Assembly: GCA_018343915.1 (NCBI GenBank)
Contig: JABRWF010000006.1
Coordinates: 930,001 to 994,000 of the forward strand
Direction: 5' to 3'
Source of the DNA: Agroathelia rolfsii
Taxonomy: Eukaryota; Basidiomycota; Agaricomycetes; Amylocorticiales; Amylocorticiaceae
DNA length: 64,000 bases
Made by a program: the position numbers and the translations under genes
Notes under the pieces: model-generated
The model's input: the letters and a program-made list of their open reading frames with translations, nothing else
Database searches by the model: none
What the model was told of the DNA's origin: nothing
Shown: positions 25,156-37,121 of the stretch, piece by piece
How the letters are laid out: each line of letters begins with the position of its first letter
How positions within the stretch are numbered: position 1 is the first letter of the stretch

Positions 25156-26554
25156 CTACGGTTGTGTAACAATTGATACTTGATTCCGCAGTCTGAGGGC
25201 ATTATGATTGAGTTTATTATCTAACGAAGACTGTTTTGAACTAGTGTAAGAATACAATGGTAGTTACAGAGTTGACTAGACACACCGTTGATAGAACACC
25301 TGCCGCCAAGAATGAGGTCTGAAACTCAGTTACAAGTGTACCAGATCCCTCGTTGAGAATGTCACGGAGTCCCTGTCTGCCAAGAAGGGTATACAAGACA
25401 GAGATTGTGTATATATGAGAGAAGGAGAATTGCATTGCCCAACTAAGAACACCATCAGAAATTGCAAGGGGATCATTATTAGAGTAGCCTACCCATATGC
25501 TTTCTTAGGGACAAATAAAAACTAATGGTGTCCTTTCAAAACAGGCTATTATAAGCAAAGTAATATAAACGCACAAGAACTAGGTCTAAAAACACATAGA
25601 TTGCTGTACACAATCCAGTTTCAATAGTTGTCCGTAGTAAGCGAGAGATCATGGCATCAGAACTACGCAAAACGCTCTTTGTGCGCAGAAAGTATACCAC
25701 TAGGACAATTGCAATGCCAAGATCACATGTACTTGCCTGATCAATAGGTAAAGGGGAGAAAAATCAGGAGGCAATGCAGGATGTAGGAAATGCATACTAG
25801 TATACCGAGATACACCAAATAATGCCTGAGACAAAGACGGTTGGGAGATTGCTCAATCGACCAGTTGAAAGATTAGATATTGTAATACTATTGAGCATGA
25901 TAAAATAAAAGGATCAGATTTTTTTAGCAGATGTAATATTCAAAACTCAGACAGGGACGCACGCAATACCAGAACCCAAAGCACTAAGTGCAACTTGACA
26001 CAAATATACATTAGCTGGCAAGATAAGGGAGCATTGATAGGCATAGAGGACACACCGATTCCTAAGAATGTACAAACTGCCAGCGAGTGTGTAACATTCC
26101 AACAGCGAAGAATGTAAAAGACGTGAGCAACAAAGGCTATCCAAGCATTGAAACTCGGCTGCATCCACACAACCCAGTCCTGGTGATCAAACTTTTCGTA
26201 GTCGCCATAATCCGATACAAGACTACGGTATAGCGATGTGCTTTTGAATGATGACATGGGGATGTGTTTTATACGTAGTTGTAGTTAGAGTGCATGTCGG
26301 AGTCATACTAGTAGTCAGTGGACGTACAAGTTCAAAATACCCAAAGACACAGTGCATATAACAAGGCAGGTGGCAATCGACCTACAGAAAGTAGAATCAC
26401 CACTGGAGTGGTAACGGAAGTATGCAGTGGCATAAGAGCATGTAATCCCTAGCAGAAAGTGCTGCATCATCATGCCTATGACCGTGGGGCCCAAGTACAT
26501 GTCAATAGCAACAGCGCTAGGAGGAGGGAGGTTGCCTGAGCCCTTGAGTGTCAT
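25156..26554 (-). CDS. DUF6534-type multi-pass membrane protein, array copy B
   Basis: Starts at MTLKGSGNLPPP. Exon 1 ends at a GTACGT donor; an apparent in-frame TGA just after it is inside the intron, because the same donor position is kept in all five copies. The next exon begins TSLYRSLVSDYGDYEKFDHQDW, then a short exon (ALSALGSGI), then exons with SNLPTVFVSGIIWCIS, DLGIAIVLVVYFL and RSSDAMISRLLRTTIETG, and the YTISVLYTLLGRQGLRDILNEGSG segment. The last exon ends early at 25156 (…TQP). Frames of all recognised exons are open. The product is predicted to have six or seven membrane helices, as in copy A. Confidence 0.65.
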
Positions 26555-27179
26555 CGAGTTGTGACTGCAGAATCAGTCGTCTAGCAGCGAGGAGAGAAGC
26601 CGGAATTTCTGGATTGAGGCGGGGCCTAGGACCTAAGGAGTCTAGCATGATACCACTGGTACCATAAGCCTCAGTAGGCTCATGTCAATAGTATATTGCA
26701 ATTTAAAAACCCCAGCCACTGTCAACCGTCGCTGTCAGTGTCAATATCCCACATCAGAAACTCAGATAGAGCGGAATGTTGGACAATCTTCCTCAGGCAG
26801 ACTCTTACGTTTGCCAATGCTTGTTCAATTCAGGTTAGATACACGTGTAGAATTAAATAAACAAGACCACCGTTAAAAGAGACTTTGAATACGCATGGCA
26901 AGACACATTGATGGTGCATCAAAATGCCCACAGACTTTAGGGTTGATTTGATCAATTAATTATTAATCATTAATCACTTCCCCTGATCATACCCATTCCT
27001 TACCGGCTCACCCTCCTACTCTCTCACCTTACGCCAAACCGCTCTGGGCCACTTCAACTCGGAGATACTGTCCCCCTTGCTTTTATGTTCCCACCAACCT
27101 TAGTTCTATAGCAATTTACGTTGCACCGCCAAAAAGAATATATCTAGTCTGTATATGGATTCTTTGGGGCCCGTTTGAC

Positions 27180-27610
27180 CGTTCTAAATAAAACCCGCTG
27201 TCATATTGTTTCATAAATCAATGTCACCATTACTCGGGGATGTCATTCCGTTCTCTCTTTCTCCTTCTTGATCGACGACCCTCCAACTGTTTTGCTGCTT
27301 GTTTCCCTTGGTTGCTTCTTTTTGTCTAAAATTCCCACTGTAGCGCCATCAACTATACCTTCCCCTTCCTCATCCTCAAATGGAGAAGATGATCACAGCG
27401 ACGCCAAAATCCACGATCAATGTATTCGTCTAGCACTTGACGAAGCAGCGAAATGCACTCCTACTCCGACGGCGTTCTGTGTCGGCTGTGTGATTGTCCA
27501 ATTTGTCCTGCCCTAATCCCAATTCCAATCGATCAAGGATGAATGGCCGCCACGGGACATCGAGATGAATATTGCTATGAGGATTCAGAATTCAGCCATC
27601 CCAAATTGAA
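27180..27610 (+). pseudogene. 5' remnant of RIB2-type deaminase gene (unit B)
   Basis: Aligns with the first part of the intact deaminase at 37.1 kb: PTVAPSTIP, NGEDDHSDAKIHD, LALDEAAKC, TAFCVGCVIV. Just after GCVIV there is a short insertion and a CAA-to-TAA change makes a stop. Similarity to the intact gene ends at about 27580, before the zinc-binding HAE and EPCS motifs. What follows (about 27600-28000) is shared with unit D but not with the intact gene. It cannot encode an active deaminase. Confidence 0.75.
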
Positions 27611-28333
27611 ATGTAACTTGAACCTTTGATCCAACAACAAGTTGAATTGCAGTGAGCAATGACAATATTACAGGTCTGAGGTTGATATATAAATACACTG
27701 GCACCGCAAGGATTTGTTCGTGCTGTTAGAGATACACATTCACATGTGGCGAGTGGAGTGAATGGCCCAGGTCCAAATGTGCATAGTAATAGTGTCAATA
27801 TAATTTGAAATCAGAAGCACAGATTGAGTGGCTAATGAGAGTAAACCAGAACTCCAGGAGACGCGCATTCGGTTCGACTCGGAGTTAGATACATTAGGCT
27901 GATCTTTCTAAACATGGTCCAGTTGTTGATCTATATATATATATATATATACTGTTTGAAGTAACAACGTATATCTTGGTTTAGGTGTAATTGGGTGTTA
28001 TAAAAACAGAATATTGGTATCATCGGGTATGTTACGTTAAGTAAGAGAATTGGTATCTTATAAATAAGGACTACCAATGGAATAGTTTATGATTGAACTT
28101 ATACAGTGGGAGCAGTTACCGATTCCTGTGATAATAAGTAGTCAAAATAAATAATACAACAGATTAGATGTCGAAGAGATTGGAGCTGTCCTAGTAGTGA
28201 AATTCATACTGGCAGTGGATGAACACGTCTACACACTGTCCTCTTCTCAGAACTGTTTAGCTTTCAATCTGCAATCACGAGTAACATTCAATCCTCTGCC
28301 GGTGTTCCGCACTCTGGACGCATCATGTGTCGA
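27611..28333. other. Spacer between units B and C
   Basis: The first ~400 bases are the same as 34.1-34.4 and 34.6-34.8 kb in unit D, apart from the insertion there. It contains an (AT)n tract at about 27933-27952. No gene seen. Confidence 0.6.
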
Positions 28334-29661
28334 TCAATCATTTAATAAAGACTGTTTGAAACCGAGGTAAGAATATGAAGATAGTCACAAAGAATTAATT
28401 GGACATACCATTGATAGAACATCCGCCGCCAAGAACGAGGTCTGAAACTCGGTTACAAACGTGCCCGATCCCTCTTTGAGAATATCACGGAGCTCCTGTC
28501 GTCCAAGAAGGGTGTACAAGACGGATATTGTATATATATGAGAGAAGGAGAATTGTACTCCAAAACTAAAAATACAATTAGAAATTGCAAGTGGAGGGAA
28601 TCATTATTGAAGTAGCGTACCCATAGCCTTTCTCGGGGACAGTTAAAGACTGATAAAATCCTCTCAAAATAGAATAATATGAATAAAGTAAAATCAACCT
28701 ACGAAAACTAGGTCCAAAACCACAAAAAATAGTGTAAGCAACCCAGTCTCAATAGTTGTCCGCAGCAGGCGAGAGATCATGGCATCGGAGCTGCATAGAA
28801 CGCTCCTTCTGCGCCGGAAGTAGACCATTAGAACAGCTGCAGTGCCAGCATCACACACAGTTGCCTAATTAACAGGCAAAAAGCAATGTCAGCAGGTGAC
28901 GGAGGATATAGAAGATGTGTATACCGAGATAGACCACATGAAGCCCGAGACACTAAAGCCTGAAAGGTTGCTACCCGCTGAGAAGCCAAATATGGCCATA
29001 CTATTAGACATGGAAGGATAAAAATACTCCAGCAGATGTAATATTCAAGGCCCAGGCAGAGACGCACGTGATACCAGAAACCAATGCACTAAGTGCGACT
29101 TCAAGTTAACACAGACGCACATGAGCGAATGAGCAAAGACAGCTTTGACAGACATAAAAGACACACCAATTCCTAAGAATATGCAAATAAGTGGTGAACG
29201 CGTGACAGCCCAGCATCGAAAAATGTAAAAGACGTGAGCAACGAAGGCTATCCAGGCGTTGAAACCTGGCTGCATCCACAGAACCCAGTCCTGACGATTA
29301 AATTTGTCGTAATCGCCATAATCCGATACAAGGCTATGATATAGCGATATGCTTTTGAATGATAGCATGGGGGTGTGTTTTGCACGTAGTTAGGATGTGA
29401 TGATATCCGTTATGCTAGTAGTAGCCAGTGGACGCACAAGTTTAAAATGCCCAACAACGCAGTGCAGATAACAAGACAGGTAACTATCGACCTACAGAAG
29501 GTATGATCACTACTGAAGTGGTAACGAAAGTATGCGACGGCCTGAGAGCATGTAACCCCTAGCAGGAACTCTTCTACCATCATGCCTATGACCATGGAGC
29601 CTAACAATATGCCACTGGGAGAGCTAGGGGGAGGAAGGTTGTCCAAATCCTTGACTACCAT
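28334..29661 (-). CDS. DUF6534-type multi-pass membrane protein, array copy C
   Basis: Start taken at MVVKDLDNLPPPSS, which aligns with the ATG of the other copies; an upstream in-frame ATG at 29736 is less likely. Recognised exons: hydrophobic exon 1 (MVIGMMVEEFLLG), SISLYHSLVSDYGDYDKF, the short ALSALVSGI exon, AIFGFSAGSNLSGF, DAGTAAVLMVYFRRRRSVL followed by SSDAMISRLLRTTIETG, and an IYTISVLYTLLGRQELRDIL-like segment. The last exon would stop after only five codons (SLLND), making the shortest C-terminus of the five. No internal stop or frameshift was found. This is the most diverged member in the exon 1 and exon 4 regions. Confidence 0.62.
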
Positions 29662-31229
29662 TGGAGCCCCAGAGTCGATTGTCCAGCGGCGAGAGGTTGG
29701 AATTCTTGGATCAAAGTAAAGCCTACTAGAGGACACAGATCAAGTGGGCTAGTGCCTGGCGTACTGCAATTGAAAAACTCCGCTAGTGTCAATGTCTCAT
29801 ATAAGAAACGCAGCGTGATGGCTAGTCACGGTGGTAGTAGTAGTAGGTAGGTAGGCTTAAGTGCGGAATTCAAAGATATTGTAGCATACATAATATAGAC
29901 AGATATTTGTATCATTTTCCAATATCCTCCCGAGCCCTTCAACCACATAAGGAATGATAGCAAATGGTGCTAAGCAAGAAAAAGAATGAAACGTCGCGAT
30001 GCCCGCTGCCCTGACTCAGCGGTTATGAGATGATACGGCGGGGTTGTGATAAGCGATACTGTGTCGTCACACGTGGATACGTCACACGCAGATAAAGCGG
30101 AAGATATATGCAGGTCATCTCCCTTAGGTACTAGGCTAAGCAGACTACCAGACATATCCGCTAATGCTCACTGGATTCGAGTCAGATACGCGTAGCTATA
30201 AAGCACTGGCACTCGATAAATCAAACAAAGGAGTACTATTATTATCCATAACAAGATGTATTGATCACCCATCATGATTATAATACCGTTGGTTTAATCA
30301 ATCACCAACTCTAGATTCACTTCCTTCAATCATCACTATCTCTCACCGGTCCCACACTCCTACTCTCAGGCTCCCATCTACACCAGACCGGTCTCGGCTA
30401 TTCCAGCCAGGAGGTACTATCTCTTTCATCTTCATATTTATACTAGCCCTAGTCTGGTGTGACCTCGCACTACCAAAAATATATTTTGTCTCTGAAACTG
30501 TTTTCCCATTCTAAATGAAGTCTACTACCAGATCTCAACACATGGTTTCGTAGGTCAGTGCCATCATTACCCGGGAAATTTTCATTGAAAAGACCTCAGA
30601 CATTTTTTTTGGCTGGAATTGGGACAAAAGGAGTGTACTGGCATTTCCTTTTTTGACTGCAGTTTCCAGCCTTCTACTGTCCAATGTTCACCCACATTCA
30701 TTTGTCAAAGATTTGTTGAAGCTTGCCGTGACATACTGGAGCAAATCTTATCTGGCTTGCAGCTATTTGTCTATCCAAGCTTTGCTCAAGACACCTGTAT
30801 TATCAACCAGAATTATGACAACTCTTGTGTGTAATGATCACGTCTGAAATCAGACTTTGTCGCTGGCGCCCATTTTCAGGTATAAATATTGACTTAGCTA
30901 AGCATAGTCTGATATCATTGATTTACTCTGTTCAAAGAAAGGATATATATTAACTCGGGTATATTTAAGTGCCATGAACAGACCAGTGGTATCATAGAGT
31001 GCGCCACGTTGAGTCAGGAGATGGTTTTTTTTTAAATAAAGATTGCTAGGGGAATGATTCATCGTTGAACATAAGCAACAGCTACTGATTCTTGTGATAA
31101 AAATAAATAAATAAAGAATTCAGACAAATTATACAAGGAGAGAGTGTGAGATGTTAAAGGGATTGGAGCCACTCCAGCGGCGATATTATGCTAGTGGCAG
31201 ACGGACATGGTTTATGCGTTATCTTATCC
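29662..31229. other. Spacer between array copies C and D
   Basis: Contains (GTA)n-like GGTAGTAGTAGTAGGTAGGTAGG at about 29831-29854. A decayed deaminase-side segment lies near 30290-30590 (CTCACCGG tract, CACTACCAAAAATATAT, GTGCCATCATTACCCGG), and the unit junction near 30600-30720 repeats 20.9 and 24.5 kb. No intact gene. Confidence 0.55.
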
Positions 31230-32650
31230 CTAGGAGTGTTCAACTTCCGATCTACGGTTGCGGTTGTATGTGACACTTGATACCTGATTCCGCAGTCTGG
31301 GTGCATCACGGTTGAGTCTATTATCTAACGAAGACTGTTTTGAACTGATGTAAGAATGTAAAGATAACTACAAGGAATCAATTGGACATACCATTGGTAA
31401 AACATCCGCCGCCAAGAACGAGGTCTGAAACTCGGTTACAAGCGTACCAGATCCCTCGTTGAGAATGTCACGGAGTCTCTGTCTGCCAAGAAGAGTATAC
31501 AAGACGGATATTGTATATATATGAGAGAAGGAGAATTCCATTGCCCAACTAAGAACACCATCAGAAATTGCAAAGGAACCTTTATTGGAGTAGCCTACCC
31601 ATATGCTTTCTTAGGGACAACTAAAAACTAATGGTATCGTTTCAAAACAGGCTATTATAAGCAAAGTAATATAAACGCACCAAAACTAGGTCTAAAATCA
31701 CGTAAATTGCTGTACACAGTCCAGTTTCAATAGTCGTCCGTAGTAAGCAAGAGACCATAGTATCAGAACTGCGCAAAACGCTCTTTCTGCGCAGAAAGTA
31801 GATCACTAGGACGATTGCAATGCCGAGATCACATGTAGTTGCCTGATTAATAGGTAAAAGAGGGATTAGCAGGCAGTGCAGAATATAAGAAATGCATACT
31901 AGTATACCGAGATAGACCAAATAATGCCTGAGACCAAGAAGGCTGGGAGATTGCTCAATCGACCAATTAAAACATTAGATATTGCAACACTATTGATTAT
32001 GATAAAATAAAAGGATCAGATTTTTTTAGCAGATGTAATATTCAAAACTCAGACAGGGACGCACGCAATACCAGAACCCAAAGCGCAGAGTGCGGCTTGA
32101 CACGAATATACATTAGCTGGCAAGACAAGGGAGCAATCATAGGCATAGAGAACACACCGACTCCTAAGAATGTACAAATGGCCAGTGAGCGCGTCACAGC
32201 CCAGCATCGAAGAATGTAAAAGACATGAGCAACAAAGGCTATCCAGGAATTGAAACCTGGCTGCATCCACACAACCCAGTCCTGGTGATCAAACTTTTCG
32301 TAGTCGCCATAATCCGATACAAGACTACGGTATAGCGATGTGCTTTTGAATGATGACATGGGGATGTGTTTTATACGTAGTTAGAGTGCATATTGGAGTC
32401 ATACTAGTAGTCAGTGGACGTACGAGTTCAAAATACCCAAAGACACAGTGCATATAACAAGGCAGGTGGTTATCGACCTACAGAAGATAGAATCACCACT
32501 GAAGTGGTAACGGAAGTATGCAATGGCATAAGAGCATATAATCCCTAGCAGAAAGTGCTGCATCATCATGCCTATGAGCATGGGGTCAAAGTACACGTCA
32601 ATAATAACAGCGCCAGGAGGAGGAAGGCTGCCTGAATCCTTGGGTGCCAT
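31230..32650 (-). CDS. DUF6534-type multi-pass membrane protein, array copy D
   Basis: Starts at MAPKDSGSLPPPGAV. Exon order is as in the other copies: exon 1 with MLIGMMMQHFLLGII; exon 2 TSLYRSLVSDYGDYEKFDHQDW; a short exon after a GT-AG intron; an exon with RLSNLPAFLVSGIIWSIS; an exon with DLGIAIVLVIYFL and RSSDTMVSCLLRTTIETG; then YTISVLYTLLGRQRLRDILN; and a final exon ending VEHS. Recognised exons stay open. Exon 2 is almost the same as in copy B, a sign of recent exchange. Predicted plasma-membrane or endomembrane protein; function of the family unknown. Confidence 0.65.
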
Positions 32651-33029
32651 CGAGTTGTGACTGCAGAATCAGTTGTCTAGTAGCAAGAGAAATCGAAATT
32701 CTTGGATCGAGGCAGAGCTTTGGGCTCAAGGGGCCTAGCATGATATAGTCCTAACCCTGACTCGTGGGCGATCCAAAAAGCCCAGCCACCGTCAAGTACA
32801 CGTCAATAATAGCTGTCAGAGCGAATAGAATGGGACGGATGTGGCTGAGATAGCCAACGGAGAGTGGCTTCACCTCGATCATGACAAGCTATGTTTACGT
32901 CATGATACTGCACGGTATTCCTAAGCACCACCACCTCATTTCCTCGTGCATCGTCCTCACAGCACCTCAGTCATTGCTACTCCTGTAGAGTGTGACTGAG
33001 TCGTCTGGTACATAGCTCCGCTTTAGGAA

Positions 33030-33240
33030 TAGCCCCAGGGGGGGGGGGAGAAGGCTGCCTGAGTCCTTGAGTGCCATCAAGTTGCAGGTGCAGAGTCAGT
33101 TGTCCGGCAGCAAGAAGAGAAACCGGAATTCCTGGATTGAGGCGGGGCCTAGGGATCAAGAAGTCTAGTAGCATGATATTGTCATAATCCTCAGTAGGCT
33201 CATGCCAATAGTATATTGCAATCAAAAGCCCCAGCCACAG
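33030..33240 (-). pseudogene. 5' stub of a sixth DUF6534 copy
   Basis: On the minus strand an ATG reads MALKDSGSL then prolines over a C run (about 33079-33035), matching the first codons of copies D and E. To its right is the same upstream sequence as those copies (GCAAGAAGAGAAAC...GGGGCCTAGG). The rest of the gene is missing: to its left is unrelated sequence (about 32790-33030). It records a truncated array unit between copy D and its deaminase fragment. Confidence 0.65.
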
Positions 33241-33689
33241 TCAACCCTTGCTGTCAGTGTCAATATCCCATGTCAGGAACTCAGGTAGGGTGGAATCTTC
33301 CTCAGCTGGACTCTTACGTTTGCCGACGTTTTAAGTTGTTCAATTTGGGTTAGATGCTACGTGTAGAATTAAATAAACGAGATCACCATTGAAAAGAGAC
33401 TTTGAATGTGTATGGCAAGGCACAGTGATTGTGCATCAAAATACCCACAGGCTTTAGGGTTGATGTGATCAATCAGTCATTAATTATTAATCACTTCCCT
33501 TGATCATATCCATCCCTTACCGGCCTCACCCTCCTACCCTCTCACCTTACACCAAACCATTCTAGGACACTTCAACGCGGAGATGCTGTCCCTCTTGCCT
33601 TCATATTCCCACCAATCCTAGTTCCATAACGATTCATGTCACACCGCCAAAAAAATATGTCTGGTGTATATACTGATTCTCTGGGACCT

Positions 33690-34130
33690 GTTTGATCGTT
33701 CTAAATGAAGCCCACTTTCATATCGTTTCATAAACCAATGTCACCATTACTCGGGGATGTCCTTCCTTTTTTTCTCTCCTTCTGGATCGACGACCCTCCA
33801 GCTATTATACCGCTTGTTTGCATAGGTTACTTCTTTTTGTTTAAAATTCCCACTGTAGCGCCATCAACTATACCTTCCGCTTCCTCATCCTCAAATGGAG
33901 AAGATGATCACAATGACGCCAAAATCCACGATCAATATATTCCTCTAGCACTCGACGAAGCAGTGAAATGCACTCCTGCTCCAACGGTCTTCTGTGTCGG
34001 CTGTGTGATTGTCCTGCCCCAATCCCAGTTCCAATCGGTCAAGGATGAATGGTCGCCGCAAGACACCAAGATGAATAGTGCTATGAGGATTCAGAATTTA
34101 ATCATTCCAAATTCAAATGCAACTTGAACC
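33690..34130 (+). pseudogene. 5' remnant of RIB2-type deaminase gene (unit D)
   Basis: One open frame from ATG 33705 reads through KPMSPLLGDV, IPTVAPSTIPSASSSSNGE, DAKIHDQ, LALDEAVKC and FCVGCVIVLPQSQFQSVKDEW. It then leaves the homology at about 34085, just after MNSAM. The catalytic HAE and PC...PC motifs are absent. The frame is still open (140 codons), so a truncated protein could be made, but it would lack all zinc ligands. Confidence 0.75.
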
Positions 34131-34399
34131 TTTTGCTCAATAACAAATCTAATTGCAGTGAGCATTGACAATATTACAGGTCTGAGGTCGATATTTAAAT
34201 ACACTGGCACCGTAAGTATTTATTCGAGCTGTTAGAGATACACATCCATACGTGGTGAGCGGAGTGAATGGTCTAGGTCTGAACGTGCATAGTAACAGTA
34301 TCAATATAATTTGAAATCAGAGGCACAGATTGAGCGGCTGATGAGAGTGAACCAGGACTCCAAGAGACGCGCATTCGGCTCGACTCAGAGTTAGATACA

Positions 34400-34607
34400 T
34401 GCGTTGTTGTAGGTAAGTAACACGAAAGACGATTTTATTATAGAGTAAATAGTTCAGTATTTATACAAAATGTACAAGATATTTGTGGGGCATCCCAAAC
34501 CCCAATGTATGCCCGATGAGAGACAGAAAACAATAAGGAAGATAAATATAATCTACACTAAGTACATACGGCGCTGCTATGCCTTATTCAGAATCCCCAA
34601 CATGCGT
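34400..34607. mobile_element. Solo-LTR-like insertion with 5-bp target duplication
   Basis: Compared with the matching sequence in unit B (near 27890), unit D has an extra ~198 bp at 34405-34602. It begins TGTTGTAGG and ends CCCCAACA (TG...CA ends with a short inverted TGTTG/CAACA). It is flanked by TGCGT at 34400-34404 and again at 34603-34607. It has a TATA-like ATTTATACAAAATG and no coding capacity. These are features of a small solo LTR. The related site in unit B lacks the insert and also a few bases of the target. Confidence 0.6.
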
Positions 34608-34942
34608 ATTAGGCTGAGTTTTCTAAACATGGTCCAGTTGATGCTGATCTATATATATTATTTGAAGTAACAACATATATCTTAGCTTAAGTGTAATTGG
34701 GTGTTATAAAACAAAATATTGGAATCACTGGGTGGGCAAGAGAATTGGTGTCTTACAAATAAGGGCTACTAATGGAATGGTTTATGATTGAACTTGAACA
34801 GTGGGAATAGTTACCAATTCCTGTTACAACAAGTAGTCAAAGTAAATAATATAAGAGATTAGATGTCGAAAGAGATTGGAGCCACCCTAGCGGCGATATT
34901 ATGCTAGTGGCAGACGGATAAGGTTTATGCGTTATCTTATCC
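34608..34942. other. Spacer between units D and E
   Basis: Continues the unit B/D shared segment; no gene. The last part, around 34880-34942, is nearly the same as the 3' flank of copy D. Confidence 0.5.
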
Positions 34943-36366
34943 CTAGGAGTGTTCAACTTCCGATCTACGGTTGTATGTGACACTTGATACCTGATTCCGC
35001 AGTCTGGGTGCATCACGGTTGAGTCTATTATTTAACGAAGACTGTTTTGAACTGATGTAAGAATGTAAAGATAACTACAAGGAATCGATTAGACATACCG
35101 CCGATACAACGCCTGCCGCCAAAAACGAGGTCTGAAACTCAGTTACCAACGTGCCCGATCCCTCATTGAGAATCTCACGGAGTCTTTGTCGACTAAGAAG
35201 AGTATGCAAGACGGAGATTGTATATATATGGGAGAAGGAGAATTGCATTGCCCAACTACGGACATCATCAGAAATTGTAAGCAAGGAAATCCTTACTGGA
35301 GTAGCCTACCCATACGCTTTCTTGGAGATAGTCGAATACTGATGAAATCCTTTCAAAATAGGATATTAAAAGCAAAAAAAAAGTAAAATAAACTTACAAG
35401 AAGTGACTGTAAAAGCGCACAGATTGCTGTACAGGACCCAGTTTCAATGGTCGTCTGTAGCAGGCGAGAGATCATGGCATTGGAGCTACGTAAAACGCTC
35501 TTTCTTCGACAGAAGTAGACCGCTAGGACGATCGCAATTCCGATATCACACATACTTGTCTAATTAACAGGCGAGAAACGCCATTAGCAGGCAACACAGA
35601 AAATAGAAAACGTATATACCGAGATGGACCAAATAACGCCTCCAACACAGTTACTCGGGAGGCCGCCCAGTTGACCGATCGACAAGTTAAATATAGTGAT
35701 GCTATTAGACATGAGAAGATAAAAGTGTTTTAGCAGATGCAATATTCAAGACTCAGGCAGGAACGCACGCGATACCAAAACCCAAAGCGCAGAGCGCAAC
35801 TTGACACAAATATACATCAGCCGGTAAGTTAAAATAGTATTGACTAGGATAGGCATAGAAAATATACCTATTCCTAGGAATATGCAAATGGCCAGTGACC
35901 GTGTGATAGCCCAGCATCGAAGAATATAAAAGACGTGAGTAACAAAGGCTATCCAAGCATTGAAACCTGACTGCATCCACACAACCCAGTCCTGGTGGTC
36001 AAACTTTTCGTAGTCGCCATAATCCAATACAAGACTACGGTATAGCGATGTGCTTTTGAATGATAACATGGGAATGTGTTTTATACGTAGTTGTAGTTAG
36101 AGTGCATGTCGGAGTCATACTAGTAGTCAGTGGACGTACAAGTTCAAAATACCCAAAGACACAGTGCATATAACAAGGCAGGTGACAATCGACCTACAGA
36201 AAGTAGAATCACCACTGGAGTGGTAACGGAAGTATGCAGTGGCATAAGAGCATGTAATCCCTAGCAGAAAGTGCTGCATCATCATGCCTATGACCGTGGG
36301 GCCCAAGTACATGTCAATAATAACAGCGCCAGGAGGAGGAAGGCTGCCTGAGCCCTTGAGTGCCAT
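34943..36366 (-). CDS. DUF6534-type multi-pass membrane protein, array copy E
   Basis: Starts at MALKGSGSLPPPGAV. Exon 1 is nearly the same as in copy B (TVIGMMMQHFLLGITCSYAT). Later exons give STSLYRSLVLDYGDYEKFDHQDW, FYILRCWAITRSLAICIFLGIG, the short ALCALGFGI exon, QLGGLPSNCVGGVIWSIS, DIGIAIVLAVYFCRRKSVL with RSSNAMISRLLQTTIETG, and YTISVLHTLLSRQRLREIL, ending VEHS. It is divergent with the one intact deaminase gene to its right; their starts are separated by roughly 0.7 kb. Frames of recognised exons are open. Confidence 0.65.
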
Positions 36367-37121
36367 CGAGTTGTGACTGCAGAATCAGTTGTCTAGTAGC
36401 AAGAAGAGAAATCGAAATTTTTGGATCGAGGCAGAGCTTTGGGCTCAAGAGGCCTAGCATGATATAGTCCTAACCCTGACTCGTGGGCTTATTTCAATAT
36501 TAATATATTGCGATTCAAAAACCCCAGCCATTGTCAACGGTGCTGTCAGTATCAATATCTTATATTAGAAACTCGGATAGAGCGGAAATTGAACAATCGT
36601 CGTTGGGCAGAGTCCTACGTTCACTGACGCTTGCTCGATTCGAGTTAGATAAGTGTAGAGATAAATAAACGAGGAAAGAGACTTTGAACGCGCATGACAA
36701 CACCCATCGATTGATGCCCACAGTTAGAGTTGAACGTTGAACGTTGATCAATCATATAAATCAATTATCAATCGTTTCCAGTTACTTCCCTTGATCTCAC
36801 CCTCTCACCTTACGCCAAACCATTCCGGACCACTTCAACTCGGAGATACTGTCTCTCTCGCCTTCATATTTCCACCAACTTTAATTCTACAGCAATATAC
36901 GTCGCACCGCCAAAAAGAATATGTCTGGTCTGTATACGGATCCTCTGGGGCCCGTTTGACCGTTCTAAATGAAACCCACTGTCATATCGTTTCATAAATC
37001 AATGTCACCATTACCCGGGGTATCCTTCCCTTAACTCTCCCTCCTTCTGGATCGACGACCCTCCAACTATTCTACCGCTTGTTTACATTGGCTACTTCTT
37101 TTTTTTTTCTTTCTAAATTCC

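Noticed and set aside
26300..26340. In-frame TGA in exon 1 of DUF6534 copies B, D and E (pseudogene suspicion)
   Set aside because: A GTRCGT donor lies before the TGA in all five copies, with a matching acceptor before the SLYRS/SLYHS exon, so the stop is intronic.
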